Program-made: the position numbers and the translations under genes
In this document: piece by piece, positions 1 to 6,416 of the stretch
How the letters are laid out: each line of letters starts with the position of its first letter
Position numbering within the stretch: the first letter of the stretch is position 1
NCBI GenBank assembly: GCA_026770585.1
Contig: MU646527.1
Span: forward strand, 525,857-540,488
Length of the DNA: 14,632 bases
Direction: 5' to 3'
Origin: Baffinella frigidus
Lineage: Eukaryota; Cryptophyceae; Cryptomonadales; Baffinellaceae
The notes under the pieces: model-generated
Seen by the model: only the letters and a program-made list of their open reading frames with translations
Told to the model about the DNA's origin: nothing
The model's database searches: none

Positions 1-88
<88 letters not shown>

Positions 89-90
89 GG
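1..90 (+). repeat. (TTGAGGG)n telomere-variant array
   Basis: TGAGGG followed by twelve perfect TTGAGGG units. This is a one-base variant of the TTTAGGG telomere repeat. The G-rich strand reads left to right, which is opposite to what a left-hand chromosome end would show, so the array is interstitial or the scaffold is broken inside it. The perfect units suggest recent expansion. The complementary CCCTCAA variant occurs at about 13657-13680. Confidence 0.95.
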
Positions 91-156
91 TGTGGGGGTT
101 ACCGTGAGCGGCGGCTCGCGTGCCGCTCCTTGCCCTCCTTGCCCTCCTGTACAGGG

Positions 157-267
157 TTTAGGGTTTAGGGTTTAGGGTTTAGGGTTTAGGGTTTAGGGTT
201 TAGGGTTTAGGGTTGGTTCAGGGTTTAAGGTTCAGGGTCCAGGGTTCAGGGTTGAAGGTTCAGGCGG
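157..267 (+). repeat. (TTTAGGG)n interstitial telomeric array
   Basis: Eight perfect TTTAGGG units (157-212), then decayed units with TTCAGGG, TTCAGGGT and TTGAAGG spacing to about 267. TTTAGGG is the telomere repeat of plants and many algae, apicomplexans, dinoflagellates and cryptophytes. Open frames across it are artefacts of the repeat. Confidence 0.93.
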
Positions 268-287
268 CCAGGCACGAGCGCGGCGGA

Positions 288-499
288 CCACTCGAGGCTG
301 GAAGCGGGAGTATTTTAAATGTGGGATTGTTAAATTTAGTACCAGTCACGGGCATGTTTGGTCACGTATCTGGGAGAATCCCCCCGGATACGTGACTAAA
401 CGCCCCCATTTGTGTGAAATTTACTACACATATCTTTTCCCCCCTTCACTTGTAAAAGAAACTCTGTTTTAAAATAGTCACACTTCTAGCCTCGAGTGG
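288..499. mobile_element. MITE-like element, CCACTCGAGG family, copy 1
   Basis: A 212-bp non-coding element bounded by CCACTCGAGG (288-297) and its exact reverse complement (490-499). The terminal inverted repeats extend imperfectly to about 32 bp, through an AGTATTTTAA / TTAAAATAGT block. In the middle an internal palindrome pairs GTTTGGTCACGTATC with GATACGTGACTAAAC. The same ends and the same core (GTACCAGTCACGGGC, TTGGTCACGTA) recur at 9225-9423, and more weakly at 8483-8677, so this is a mobile family and not a chance hairpin. I see no convincing target-site duplication. The transposase superfamily cannot be told from the ends alone. Confidence 0.7.
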
Positions 500-1113
500 A
501 TGCCCGGGCTGGCGCGCCACGCGCACGTCGCGCCGTTTTCTTACCTATAACGAGGGCCGCCGTCTCTTGCCTTTTCTCAAACGTTGGTTTTACGCTCGCG
601 TCCAGGTAACCACGTGTGGGATGTACACAGGTTTCCTCTTAAATCATTTTAATAAATTCGTTTGTTAGAAAAGGGGTTGAGGGATGCCTTGTCGGGGTTG
701 GGATGCGAGCGCGACGGGGGGGGCTCCTTCTCTCTGCTCCCCAGCTGCTCTCCCACGGTCCAGCTCCCCGACAGCCCCCCCTCCCCCACTGGGTCAGGGT
801 TTAGGGTTTAGGGATGGAAGGATTTAGGGTTTCTGCAACGAAAACGGCTTTCGTGAGTGTGGTAAAGGGTCGAGGGTTTGGGGGTTGGGGAGTGGGGATT
901 GCAGGTGCTCCCAGATAGTCCCACCACCCTCTGCCCCTGCCGCCGAAATGACCAGTATCACCCGTCTATGCAGCATTTTTTTGAATCAAACCCCGATTAA
1001 ATTTCAATATTCCCCGGGGGCTGAGTCGCCCTGCGGTGTCGCCGGGGATGAGGGGTTCGGGTGTCGGTGTAATTCAATCTTAAAATATGGGCGCGGTCAA
1101 GCTAAAATCTCTC
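500..1113. other. Unassigned spacer with minor telomere-like repeats
   Basis: No supported gene. It holds an AT-rich stretch near 640-670, a C-rich/G-rich low-complexity block at 710-790, and two TTTAGGG units at about 797-811. A 90-codon frame at 885-1157 has no coding character and overlaps low-complexity G runs. Confidence 0.5.
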
Positions 1114-1265
1114 TCCACGCAGGGCTGGAGGGGGGGGTATTCAAAAGTCATTTTTGAGGGGAAACGGTATTCAAAAGTTAATTTCCAGAGGAAAATTGGC
1201 TCCAAGAACGCGCCAATGGCTCCAAGAACGCGCCTGGAATACCCTACTCAAGAGCCTGGAGTGGA
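1114..1265. mobile_element. MITE-like element, related to the one at 1643
   Basis: Imperfect terminal inverted repeats pair TCCACGCAGGGCTGGAGG at the left with the complement of a segment ending CCTGGAGTGGA at the right. The GGGTATTC block matches in both arms. Internally there are short direct repeats: GTATTCAAAAGT twice (about 1138-1172) and GGCTCCAAGAACGCGCC twice (about 1198-1233). Arm sequence and layout resemble the element at 1643-1768. Confidence 0.45.
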
Positions 1266-1384
1266 CCTCTCGTCTCGAGCATGATTCCTCCTTGCTCCTA
1301 CTTTAATCACCAATTCAAAGTACTACACGCTTACTTTAAATGTAATTTAGTTGCCCTTTTGTACCGGATTTCCTGCTCTCAATG

Positions 1385-1633
1385 TATTTTATGGCGAGTC
1401 CAGTTATATTCTGGCAGATCTAGGACCTGCGGCGTCGTCTGAATTCGGGCGCGCTAAATTCACGGGCGAGGCCATGCAATTTAAACCGTGTTTTTGCTAT
1501 CCTCGGGTGGATTTTGTGCTATTTTACAGCTATGTCGAAGCTAACATAGCAAAATCTGGGAAAATTCACCCTTAAGATAGCATAAAAGGCGGTTTACATG
1601 GCACGACATCGGACACTAAAATGTATTTTATGG
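1385..1633. repeat. Short direct repeats and a 67-bp foldback
   Basis: ATGTATTTTATGGCGA occurs at about 1382-1397 and again at about 1621-1636, bracketing a foldback. The foldback has outer arms GGGTGGATTTT (1505-1515) and AAAATTCACCC (1561-1571), and inner arms GCTATGT (1529-1535) and ACATAGC (1544-1550). Non-coding; possibly decayed remains of a small inverted-repeat element. Confidence 0.45.
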
Positions 1634-1642
1634 CGACCCCTT

Positions 1643-1768
1643 CCACGCCAGATTGGAGGCGGGGGTAGAATTTTTTAAAACACCACAGGATGTGTTCTTT
1701 GACTTTTGAAAGCCACTGCCTTGAGGGGAAATTGACTTTTGGCAACCCCCTCCAAGAGTCTGGCGTGG
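1643..1768. mobile_element. 126-bp MITE-like element with CCACGCCAGA ends
   Basis: CCACGCCAGA at 1643-1652 is the exact reverse complement of TCTGGCGTGG at 1759-1768. Beyond this the arms share an imperfect GGAGG-GGGGGT block. The interior is AT-rich and non-coding. TT flanks the element on both sides, too short to claim as a target-site duplication. Confidence 0.5.
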
Positions 1769-1809
1769 TTGTCGCGCCGCGAGGAGGACTTCTCCTAGGG
1801 GTCAAATCA

Positions 1810-1912
1810 ACCGCCAACGAAAATTACCACACGATTTTACTACACAGCAATACAAATTACTACACGGTCATACAATTAATAATTCAGCGTGTGTGCAGTG
1901 AATTTGGTGGAA
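1810..1912. repeat. AT-rich block with repeated ACTACAC motif
   Basis: Contains AAATTACCACACG, TTTTACTACACAG and AAATTACTACACG within about 45 bases, then a weak inverse copy (GTGTGTGCAG-GAATTT) by 1905. The same motif occurs at 417-429, 1318-1330, 8426-8437 (inverted), 14411-14422 and 14454-14464 (inverted), mostly inside palindromic elements. Confidence 0.4.
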
Positions 1913-1920
1913 TAAGGGCC

Positions 1921-2091
1921 TTCATAGGCTAACGTCCTGAAAACCGGGTAGTTGAGCCTACGGTATTGCCTACGGTAGGCCGTAGGGCTCCTAGGACCTA
2001 ATGTTTCGTAGGCCCCCCCCTGGTCCCTACGGCCTACCTTAGGCGATACCGTAGGCCCAACTACCCGGTTTTCAGGACGTTGGCCTATGAA
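1921..2091. repeat. Large inverted repeat, 67-bp arms
   Basis: Left arm 1921-1987 and right arm 2025-2091 are reverse complements over 67 bases with four mismatches. They enclose a 37-base loop. Both arms also contain repeated CCTACGGTA / GGCCGTAGGG submotifs, so they can fold at several scales. The frames crossing it (for example minus strand 1876-2193) result from the symmetry and are not credible genes. It could be a foldback transposon or a folding DNA/RNA element; no ends shared with other elements were recognised. Confidence 0.85.
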
Positions 2092-2540
2092 CCTGGGGTG
2101 TCTTCTGGGGGGCGGCCGCGCGACCCCTTCTCGCGTCTCGAGGATCCTCGGCTTTCGCCTTTCTCCGATTTCTCCTTCGGGCCTGCGGGACACGAATTTG
2201 ACCAGTTTACGGCCGCGTTGGGGGTTGGGGGTTAGGGTGTGCAGGGTGTGGGATTAGGGGTTGGGGGGTTGGGGGGTCGGGGGTGTAGGGTTTAGGGTGC
2301 AGCGTGTGAGGGTTTGTGGGCAGGAAAAGACTTCTTCTTAGACCTGCTGTACCGGGTGGTTCTGAGGGTACGGGTGTAGGGTCAACCACGCCCCCTAACC
2401 CCCTAGGGGTTAGGGTCTGGGTTAGGGTTTCTGTGGGTAGGGGAACACCGACACTGCACACCTCGCAGAATATCAGGGGTCAAGTTAAACCCCCTAGCGG
2501 GGCAAAAGGTGCTTCACTCCGGAAACTTCCTCTGCACATC
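2092..2540. repeat. Degenerate G-rich telomere-like tract
   Basis: After about 125 bases of unassigned GC-rich DNA, 2218-2440 is a decayed G-rich tract of GGGTTGGGG, TTTAGGG and GTGTAGGG pieces. The Pro/Thr-rich minus-strand frame at 2207-2461 and the plus frame at 2316-2543 are translations of this tract, so no gene is called. Confidence 0.6.
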
Positions 2541-2542
2541 TA

Positions 2543-2840
2543 GAGTGCATCCGGAGCATTCCGGATGTACTCACACACAGAGCACATCTGACACCACCCT
2601 GGAGACGACTTTAGAGCAAATGGCACCTCCCAAAAGTCAACCCCCCATGATTGTACTGCGATTCGGAGTACATGGTCATTTTTCGGAAGTAGTTCCGGAT
2701 GTACTCACACAGAGAGCACATCCGAGAGGCCAGAGTCTGCAAGAAAAACGTCCAGAGTCTTTCGCAGAACAACTTCCAACGTTGTTTTTTACAAGTGGTG
2801 AGCTTTCCCGTCCTAAGGAGTTGACTTTGAGGTGCCAGGT
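2543..2840. repeat. Nested inverted and direct repeats
   Basis: GAGTGCATCCGG (2543-2554) pairs with CCGGATGTACTC (2561-2572) with one mismatch. CCGGATGTACTCACAC plus AGAGCACATC recurs as a direct repeat at about 2561-2588 and 2695-2724. An outer pair, TGGCACCTCCCAAAAGTCAAC (2621-2641) against GTTGACTTTGAGGTGCCA (2820-2837), encloses the second copy. Non-coding; probably one or two eroded inverted-repeat elements. Confidence 0.55.
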
Positions 2841-2907
2841 GTGACTTGAGGGCTACGTGAAACTAAAACAAACAAACACGTTTTCCGGACGAGACCAGGA
2901 GATGCCT

Positions 2908-3110
2908 GGTACTAATCAGGTGTGGCCATCGGACGCGCTGGCACCACTAGCCTTCCAAAGTAGACCAAATAGTGAATCTGGCTTTTCGGATTTCAGGCGG
3001 GGGGTTGAGCCATTACCCTCGAATTCGAGGGTCGCCCGGCGGAAATCGAGAAAGCTAAAATCGGGAGTTGGTCCACTTCGGAGGGCTAGTGGTACCAATC
3101 TATTAGTACC
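2908..3110. repeat. Inverted repeat A, centred on a perfect palindrome
   Basis: The outer 9-mers GGTACTAAT (2908-2916) and ATTAGTACC (3102-3110) are exact complements. Further in, TGGCACCACTAGCC (from 2939) pairs with GGGCTAGTGGTACCA (to 3097). The centre is the loop-free 18-bp palindrome ACCCTCGAATTCGAGGGT (3015-3032). The arms between are imperfect. Frames spanning it on both strands (137 codons plus, 75 codons minus) mirror each other because of the symmetry and are rejected as genes. Confidence 0.75.
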
Positions 3111-3260
3111 CGGATCCGAAATCAAATTTGTAAAGCAACTCAACCTGGTACAAATCTCAAAACTCGAAGCTTTTTACTACTCGAATTGGAGGTTTAAAGT
3201 CCTCAAGTTTTACTGTTTGTACCAGGAAAAATTGCTTTACGGATCTAATTTCAGATCCGG
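3110..3260. repeat. Inverted repeat B, abutting A
   Basis: The left arm starts CCGGATCCGAAAT at 3110 and the right arm ends ATTTCAGATCCGG at 3260. Matching internal blocks include GTAAAGCAA / TTGCTTTAC and CCTGGTACAAA / TTTGTACCAGG. The fold centre is near GGAGGTTTAAAGTCCTC (about 3188-3204). It shares its outer edge with inverted repeat A. Confidence 0.75.
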
Positions 3261-3284
3261 TTTCTGTTAAATCAGGAATGGCGA

Positions 3285-3444
3285 TCGGACCACCAACCCT
3301 CACGGCTTGGGCAAATCGACGATTTTCGATTCGGGATTTCAAGGGGGTTAAAGTCGGAATCCGACTTCAACGGCTCCAATTCCCCTTGAAATCGGGAAAT
3401 CGAACATCGTCGATTTGCCCAAGCCGTGAGGGTTGGTGGTCCGA
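3285..3444. repeat. Inverted repeat C, 39-bp perfect arms
   Basis: Bases 3285-3323 and 3406-3444 are perfect reverse complements over 39 bases. Imperfect pairing continues inward through TTTCAAGGGG / CCCCTTGAAA and GTCGGA / TCCGAC, leaving almost no loop. This is the best preserved arm pair in the window and implies either a recent origin or active homogenisation. Confidence 0.9.
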
Positions 3445-3492
3445 AGCGTGCCTGCCACGCGCGACCACCACTCAGAAGCTTCTGGTCTGAAG

Positions 3493-3580
3493 CAGTTGAC
3501 TAATCACAGGATTCCCTGGTATAAACCGGGCCCGGTCTCGTCCTCGGCATGGTACAAATACTGCCCGGATTAGTCAACTG
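3493..3580. repeat. Inverted repeat D
   Basis: CAGTTGACTAATC (3493-3505) is the exact reverse complement of GATTAGTCAACTG (3568-3580). Internal partners are GGTATAAACC and GGTACAAATAC-like blocks around a GGGCCC centre. A similar left half (CTGACTAATCA, then TTTGTACCGGG) appears at 14519-14551, suggesting a related element is cut by the window edge. Confidence 0.6.
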
Positions 3581-3825
3581 TGGGATGTTGTTTTGGGGCG
3601 AGACCTGCATCGATCATGAGCACCTCCGGGGACCTGAAAAGGGGTGGACTTTTCAAGGTTTGGAAAAGGGGTAGAAACTTCAAGGTTTGGAAAGGGGGTA
3701 GAAACATCAAGGTGTGTACCACACCCAGAATTTCAACTTGGGAATAGTCCGTCAACCCGACAGAGGCAGAGCTAGGGAGTTTCTCACGGGTGCAACTCGA
3801 GGAGGATTGTGTTGAGCCAGCGGGG
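3581..3825. repeat. Spacer with 28-bp tandem repeat
   Basis: Two adjacent units of TTCAAGGTTTGGAAA-GGGGTAGAAAC (3651-3678 and 3679-3705) are flanked by partial units. At 3735-3778 comes a fragment of the element at 4351 and 4554, recognised by GAATAGTCCGTCAACCCGA and GAGGCAGAGCTAGG. The minus-strand 61-codon frame (3570-3755) is just this repeat translated. Confidence 0.6.
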
Positions 3826-4050
3826 TTTAGAGTTTAGGGTTTAGGGTTTAGGGTTTAGAGTTTAAGGTTGAGCCCAGGGTGCTGGAAGCGGAGGTGTTGT
3901 GAGGGCTTTAGGGTTTAGGGTTTAGTGTTTAGGGTTTAGGGTTTAGGGGTCAGGGTTTAGGGCTTAAGGCTTAAGGATTAAGGATTGGGGCTTAAGGTTT
4001 AGGGTTTAGGGTTTAGGGTTTAGGGCTTAAGGGTTTAAGGTTGAGGGTTG
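3826..4050 (+). repeat. Interstitial TTTAGGG arrays
   Basis: Three clusters (about 3828-3868, 3905-3965 and 3994-4050) of TTTAGGG and decayed TTTAGAG, CTTAAGG and ATTAAGG units, G-rich strand on plus. They are separated by short unique sequence. They have the same orientation as the arrays at 1-267. Confidence 0.9.
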
Positions 4051-4076
4051 ATCGCGCGTGATTCGCCGAGAGAGAG

Positions 4077-4245
4077 GCACTGCACTCTGAGCCAGAATTT
4101 TTCGCCTAAGTCAACTCCCCTTGAAAGCTAGCGCCTTAAGTCAAATGCCTGCCACCATGGCAGGTCCATCTAAACGATTTGGCAACTTACTAACGAGGAT
4201 AGCTTTGTTGACTTAAGGTGAAACTTCCTGGCTCGCAGTGCACTG
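4077..4245. mobile_element. MITE-like element with about 40-bp imperfect ends
   Basis: The left end (4077-4116: GCACTGCACTCTGAGCCAG, then CCTAAGTCAAC) matches the reverse complement of the right end (4207-4245: GTTGACTTAAGG, then CTGGCTCGCAGTGCAC) with several mismatches. The interior has a small GCCTGCCACCATGGCAGG hairpin at about 4147-4164. Non-coding. Confidence 0.5.
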
Positions 4246-4350
4246 GGCTTGCGGAAGTGTAGCTCTCTCTGTCTATTCTCTCAGTCTATAGCTCTCTCTC
4301 AATCTATTCTCTCAGTCCCTGAACCCGAAACCCCTCACACCACCTCGACA

Positions 4351-4470
4351 GGCTCACCAGATTGGTGAGCCCGGGCTCTTTTACGCTCCAAAGTTGACGA
4401 ATTTGTCCCGCAAACCCATCATGTCAACTTGAGAATAGTCGGTCAACCCGAGTGAGGCAAAGCTAGGAAG
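4351..4470 (+). repeat. Hairpin-led repeat, copy 1
   Basis: Begins with the stem-loop GGCTCACCAGATTGGTGAGCC (4351-4371). It continues GGGCTCTTTTACGCTCCAAAGTTGACG and closes with GAGAATAGTCGGTCAACCCGA and GAGGCAAAGCTAGGA. The segment between AAGTTGAC and GTCAACTT can form a second stem. It is preceded by a CT-rich run with duplicated AGCTCTCTCT and ATTCTCTCAGTC phrases (4260-4318). A second full copy lies about 204 bases downstream. Confidence 0.7.
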
Positions 4471-4553
4471 CAGCATACCCATCGTGTGCGTGGAGGATGC
4501 AGGGTTCTGGAGAGGGGACGTTGCGGAGGCCCAGCTCTCTCTCAGTCCGATTC

Positions 4554-4672
4554 GGTCTCACCAGTTTGGTGAGACCGGACTCTTTTCCGCTCCAAAGTTG
4601 ACGGGTTTGTACCGCAGACCCAGCATGTCAACTTTGAGAATAGTCCGTGAAGCTGACTGAGGCAGCTAGAAG
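4554..4672 (+). repeat. Hairpin-led repeat, copy 2
   Basis: Same layout as the element at 4351: stem-loop GTCTCACCAGTTTGGTGAGAC (4555-4575), the phrase GACTCTTTTCCGCTCCAAAGTTGACG, an AAAGTTGAC/GTCAACTTT second stem, GAGAATAGTCCGTGAAGC, and GAGGCAGCTAGA. The first stem differs from copy 1 at its outermost pair (G-C to G-C with inner CT/TC changes), yet pairing is kept. It is also preceded by CAGCTCTCTCTCAGTC. Non-coding. Confidence 0.7.
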
Positions 4673-4679
4673 ACTGGGT

Positions 4680-4772
4680 GGGGTTTGGGGGTTGGGGTTC
4701 AGGGGTTTAGGGGGGTGGGGCTTTGAGTCGAGGGTTGAGGTTCCTAGGTCGGGCGGATTCTTTGAGGTTTAG
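4680..4772 (+). repeat. Decayed G-rich telomere-like tract
   Basis: GGGTTTGGGGGTTGGGGTTCAGGGGTTTAGGGGGG, then GAGGGTTGAGG and GAGGTTTAGGG pieces. A short, degenerate continuation of the array type at 3826-4050. Confidence 0.65.
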
Positions 4773-4976
4773 GGCTAGGGCGTGTCGTGTTGGCTCGCGG
4801 GTCGTAGACGCTTTCCTGGTCCTGCAGGAGGGGGGGGTCGGGTACCCTGCGCGCTCCACCTCGTCCACGTCGTCATCCAGGACAAGGATCTCCGTCTTCG
4901 CCTCCCCGAAGCGACCCGAGAGGCGAGACCCGGACTTGCGGGGGTGCATGGCCTCCCCCCCTCCCCAGCTCTCCAT
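4707..4976 (-). CDS. Possible small minus-strand gene or exon, function unknown
   Basis: An 89-codon minus-strand frame starting at the ATG at 4976 (A at -3, G at +4, a good eukaryotic start context). It is open another 31 codons upstream to 5069. I do not recognise the protein. The middle part (residues about 10-45) has coding character: nearly all codons end in G or C, as in the exon at 12800, with an acidic stretch ILVLDDDVDEVE. The C-terminal third runs into decayed telomere-like DNA, so the true end may be a splice site or frameshift before about 4790. Competing plus-strand frames (4723-5016, 4782-5186 and 4982-5266) also have high GC3, so strand and extent are uncertain. The plus frame beginning MIATTSSTQ at about 5016 and ending at 5186 is the main alternative. 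Confidence 0.25.
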   Translation of the reverse strand: MESWGGGEAMHPRKSGSRLSGRFGEAKTEILVLDDDVDEVERAGYPTPPSCRTRKASTTREPTRHALALNLKESARPRNLNPRLKAPPP

Positions 4977-5350
4977 CTTGTGTGTCTGTTTGTGGGGAAC
5001 GCGGTGGTGTGTCTGATGATCGCAACTACAAGCTCGACCCAGCGGCGCGGGGACAGCGCTTTTCTCCACTCCCTTGCGCCGGATGCGCGCCGCGCCAAAT
5101 GCTCGACGCTGCAGCTCCCCGTTACCCCACTCTCCCCGACAACAATTACCAGCCGACGAGGAAGCTTCTCCGGGTTCCGGCTGTGAACGAAGACCCCAGC
5201 CGCTCCTCTACCCGCAGTCAGAAGCCAGCACGGCTCTCTGGCTGCGGGGAGCTGCGTCTACAGTGACACTCTCCCCGCGTCCCACACACAGCCCGTGAGC
5301 GCCCCAGACCTGGGGAAGCCGGATCCAGAAGCCCCTACTGATGACTTCCT
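4977..5350. other. GC-rich unassigned patch with competing frames
   Basis: Three plus-strand frames overlap here (to 5186, 5266 and 5298). None has a recognisable domain. The frame ending at 5186 has many codons ending in G or C, and the frame ending at 5266 reads as a mixed hydrophilic protein. Composition resembles the coding exon at 12800, so part of this patch may be an exon of a decayed or spliced gene, but the sequence alone does not choose the frame. Confidence 0.3.
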
Positions 5351-6069
5351 TGCGGCCCCAACGACCTATCGATTTTCGTAATTTCGGTTCAGTAGAATTT
5401 TCAGTAGGAACCCTAGGCGGGGTTCATGAGGTTTGGAGGGTGGAGCACAAACAGGTTATTTACCGGGAAATCCAGAAATGGCTCCAATGTCAAGGACTAT
5501 GATCCAACTTTTCTGCCCCAGCTTTTAAACCAAAAAAAAAATCTTGCAAAGTTGTAGGCCTTGAAAACCTGAGCATCTTTGTTGGAACAAGGTTTTTGCG
5601 AGGAGAGGGGGAAGGGTGTGCAAACACAGATGCGGTGGTTTTGGGGGAGTCATATTTTGAGTTTGTTTGCGGGCCTCTGATGCCCCCGATTCATGCAGCG
5701 GAATTGAAGAGGACCTTTTGAGGTTTCCAGAACCGTCGAGAAAAGTGAAATGAGCCCAAGGGGTCGAAAGTTACACCCAATCGAGCGCCCGACGGGCCCG
5801 CCTCGGGACCAGGAAACGCCGCGAATCCTCGTTTTGAGTGCCTTCCACCCCTTAATCCAAAAATGTGAAAACACATTTGTGGGCGAACTTTTCATTATGT
5901 TTCAAAAATGTGCTCTCGGATTTTTGGATTAGGTGGGGGAAGATCATATCCCTAGGCAAAAGCCCTGCTTCTCCACCCTCGAGGTTTGTAAAGGTTTGTA
6001 AAGCGGCTCTGTCAAACACCAAAGGACCTAAAGGACCTCTTACCTGGTACTGGAAAACCCCAGGGGAAG
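5351..6069. other. Unassigned DNA with a small foldback
   Basis: No supported gene. It holds a poly-A run at about 5532-5540. An inverted repeat has TAATCCAAAAAT (5853-5864) against ATTTTTGGATTA (5920-5931), extending imperfectly outward for about 24 bases. A duplicated GGTTTGTAAA phrase (5984-6003) precedes the 12-mer CTGTCAAACACC (6009-6020) and a short AAAGGACCTAAAGGACCT (6021-6038). That last string is identical to the tail of the retroelement-like repeats further right. The frames at 5650-5932 are weak on both strands. Confidence 0.5.
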
Positions 6070-6229
6070 CCTTGCTCGGATAGCGAGGGGTTAAACGGTT
6101 CGGGTAATTTTTGGCTAGACTACAGTTTTGTGCAGTCTATCGCCCACAAGTTGGACACGACTCGTACAATTTTTTGAATTCGTACCCGAATTAAAACGAT
6201 CCGTTTAACCCCTCGCTATCCGAGCAAGG
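6070..6229. repeat. Inverted repeat with 29-bp perfect arms
   Basis: Bases 6070-6098 and 6201-6229 are perfect reverse complements over 29 bases. Looser pairing continues inward (TTCGGGTAATTTT against AATTCGTACCCGAATTAAAA). The loop is about 100 bases. It resembles a small foldback or MITE; its right edge is directly followed by the stem-loop at 6236. Confidence 0.85.
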
Positions 6230-6235
6230 TGTCAA

Positions 6236-6267
6236 AAAGTAGCGGACACTCTGGTGTCCGCTACTTT
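6236..6267. repeat. Perfect 14-bp stem-loop
   Basis: AAAGTAGCGGACAC (6236-6249), loop TCTG, GTGTCCGCTACTTT (6254-6267). A very stable hairpin placed between the inverted repeat at 6070 and the open frame region at 6309. It has terminator-like geometry, but in this eukaryotic setting its role is unknown. Confidence 0.85.
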
Positions 6268-6308
6268 GGAGCCATTTTCACCTCAAAAGGCAATTTCTGC
6301 CCCAGGAT

Positions 6309-6416
6309 ATGACCAAAAATCGTCAAAAGGCAACAATAGTGTCGTGTCCAGAGAAATTGAGACTTCCCCTGTGGCTTTGCAGTAGTGGGGGAAAACAAAA
6401 GCCACAACCACTGTAG
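6309..6416 (+). CDS. Short frame overlapping the large unknown ORF
   Basis: A 35-codon ATG frame ending with TAG at 6414-6416. It overlaps the main frame by about 30 bases (6386-6416). Within the overlap lies GGGAAAA (6389-6395), phased as G GGA AAA in this frame. That is the X XXY YYZ form of a -1 slippery site, and a -1 shift there would enter the long frame exactly. Against it: the peptide is Lys/Gln-rich and unremarkable, the frame extends only to a stop at 6240, and no strong downstream structure is evident. A one-base indel in the G or A run of a decayed element explains the same pattern. Confidence 0.2.
   Translation: MTKNRQKATIVSCPEKLRLPLWLCSSGGKQKPQPL

Noticed and set aside
2207-2543. 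Pro-rich minus-strand protein and overlapping plus-strand frame
   Set aside because: Translation of decayed G-rich telomere-like repeats.
2857-3342. 137-codon plus-strand frame and mirrored minus-strand frames
   Set aside because: They run across inverted repeats A and B; the symmetry makes the same peptide pieces appear on both strands, and there is no domain or consistent codon bias.
5650-5932. 81-codon minus and 60-codon plus frames
   Set aside because: Short, mutually overlapping, without compositional coding signal; the right half is a foldback.
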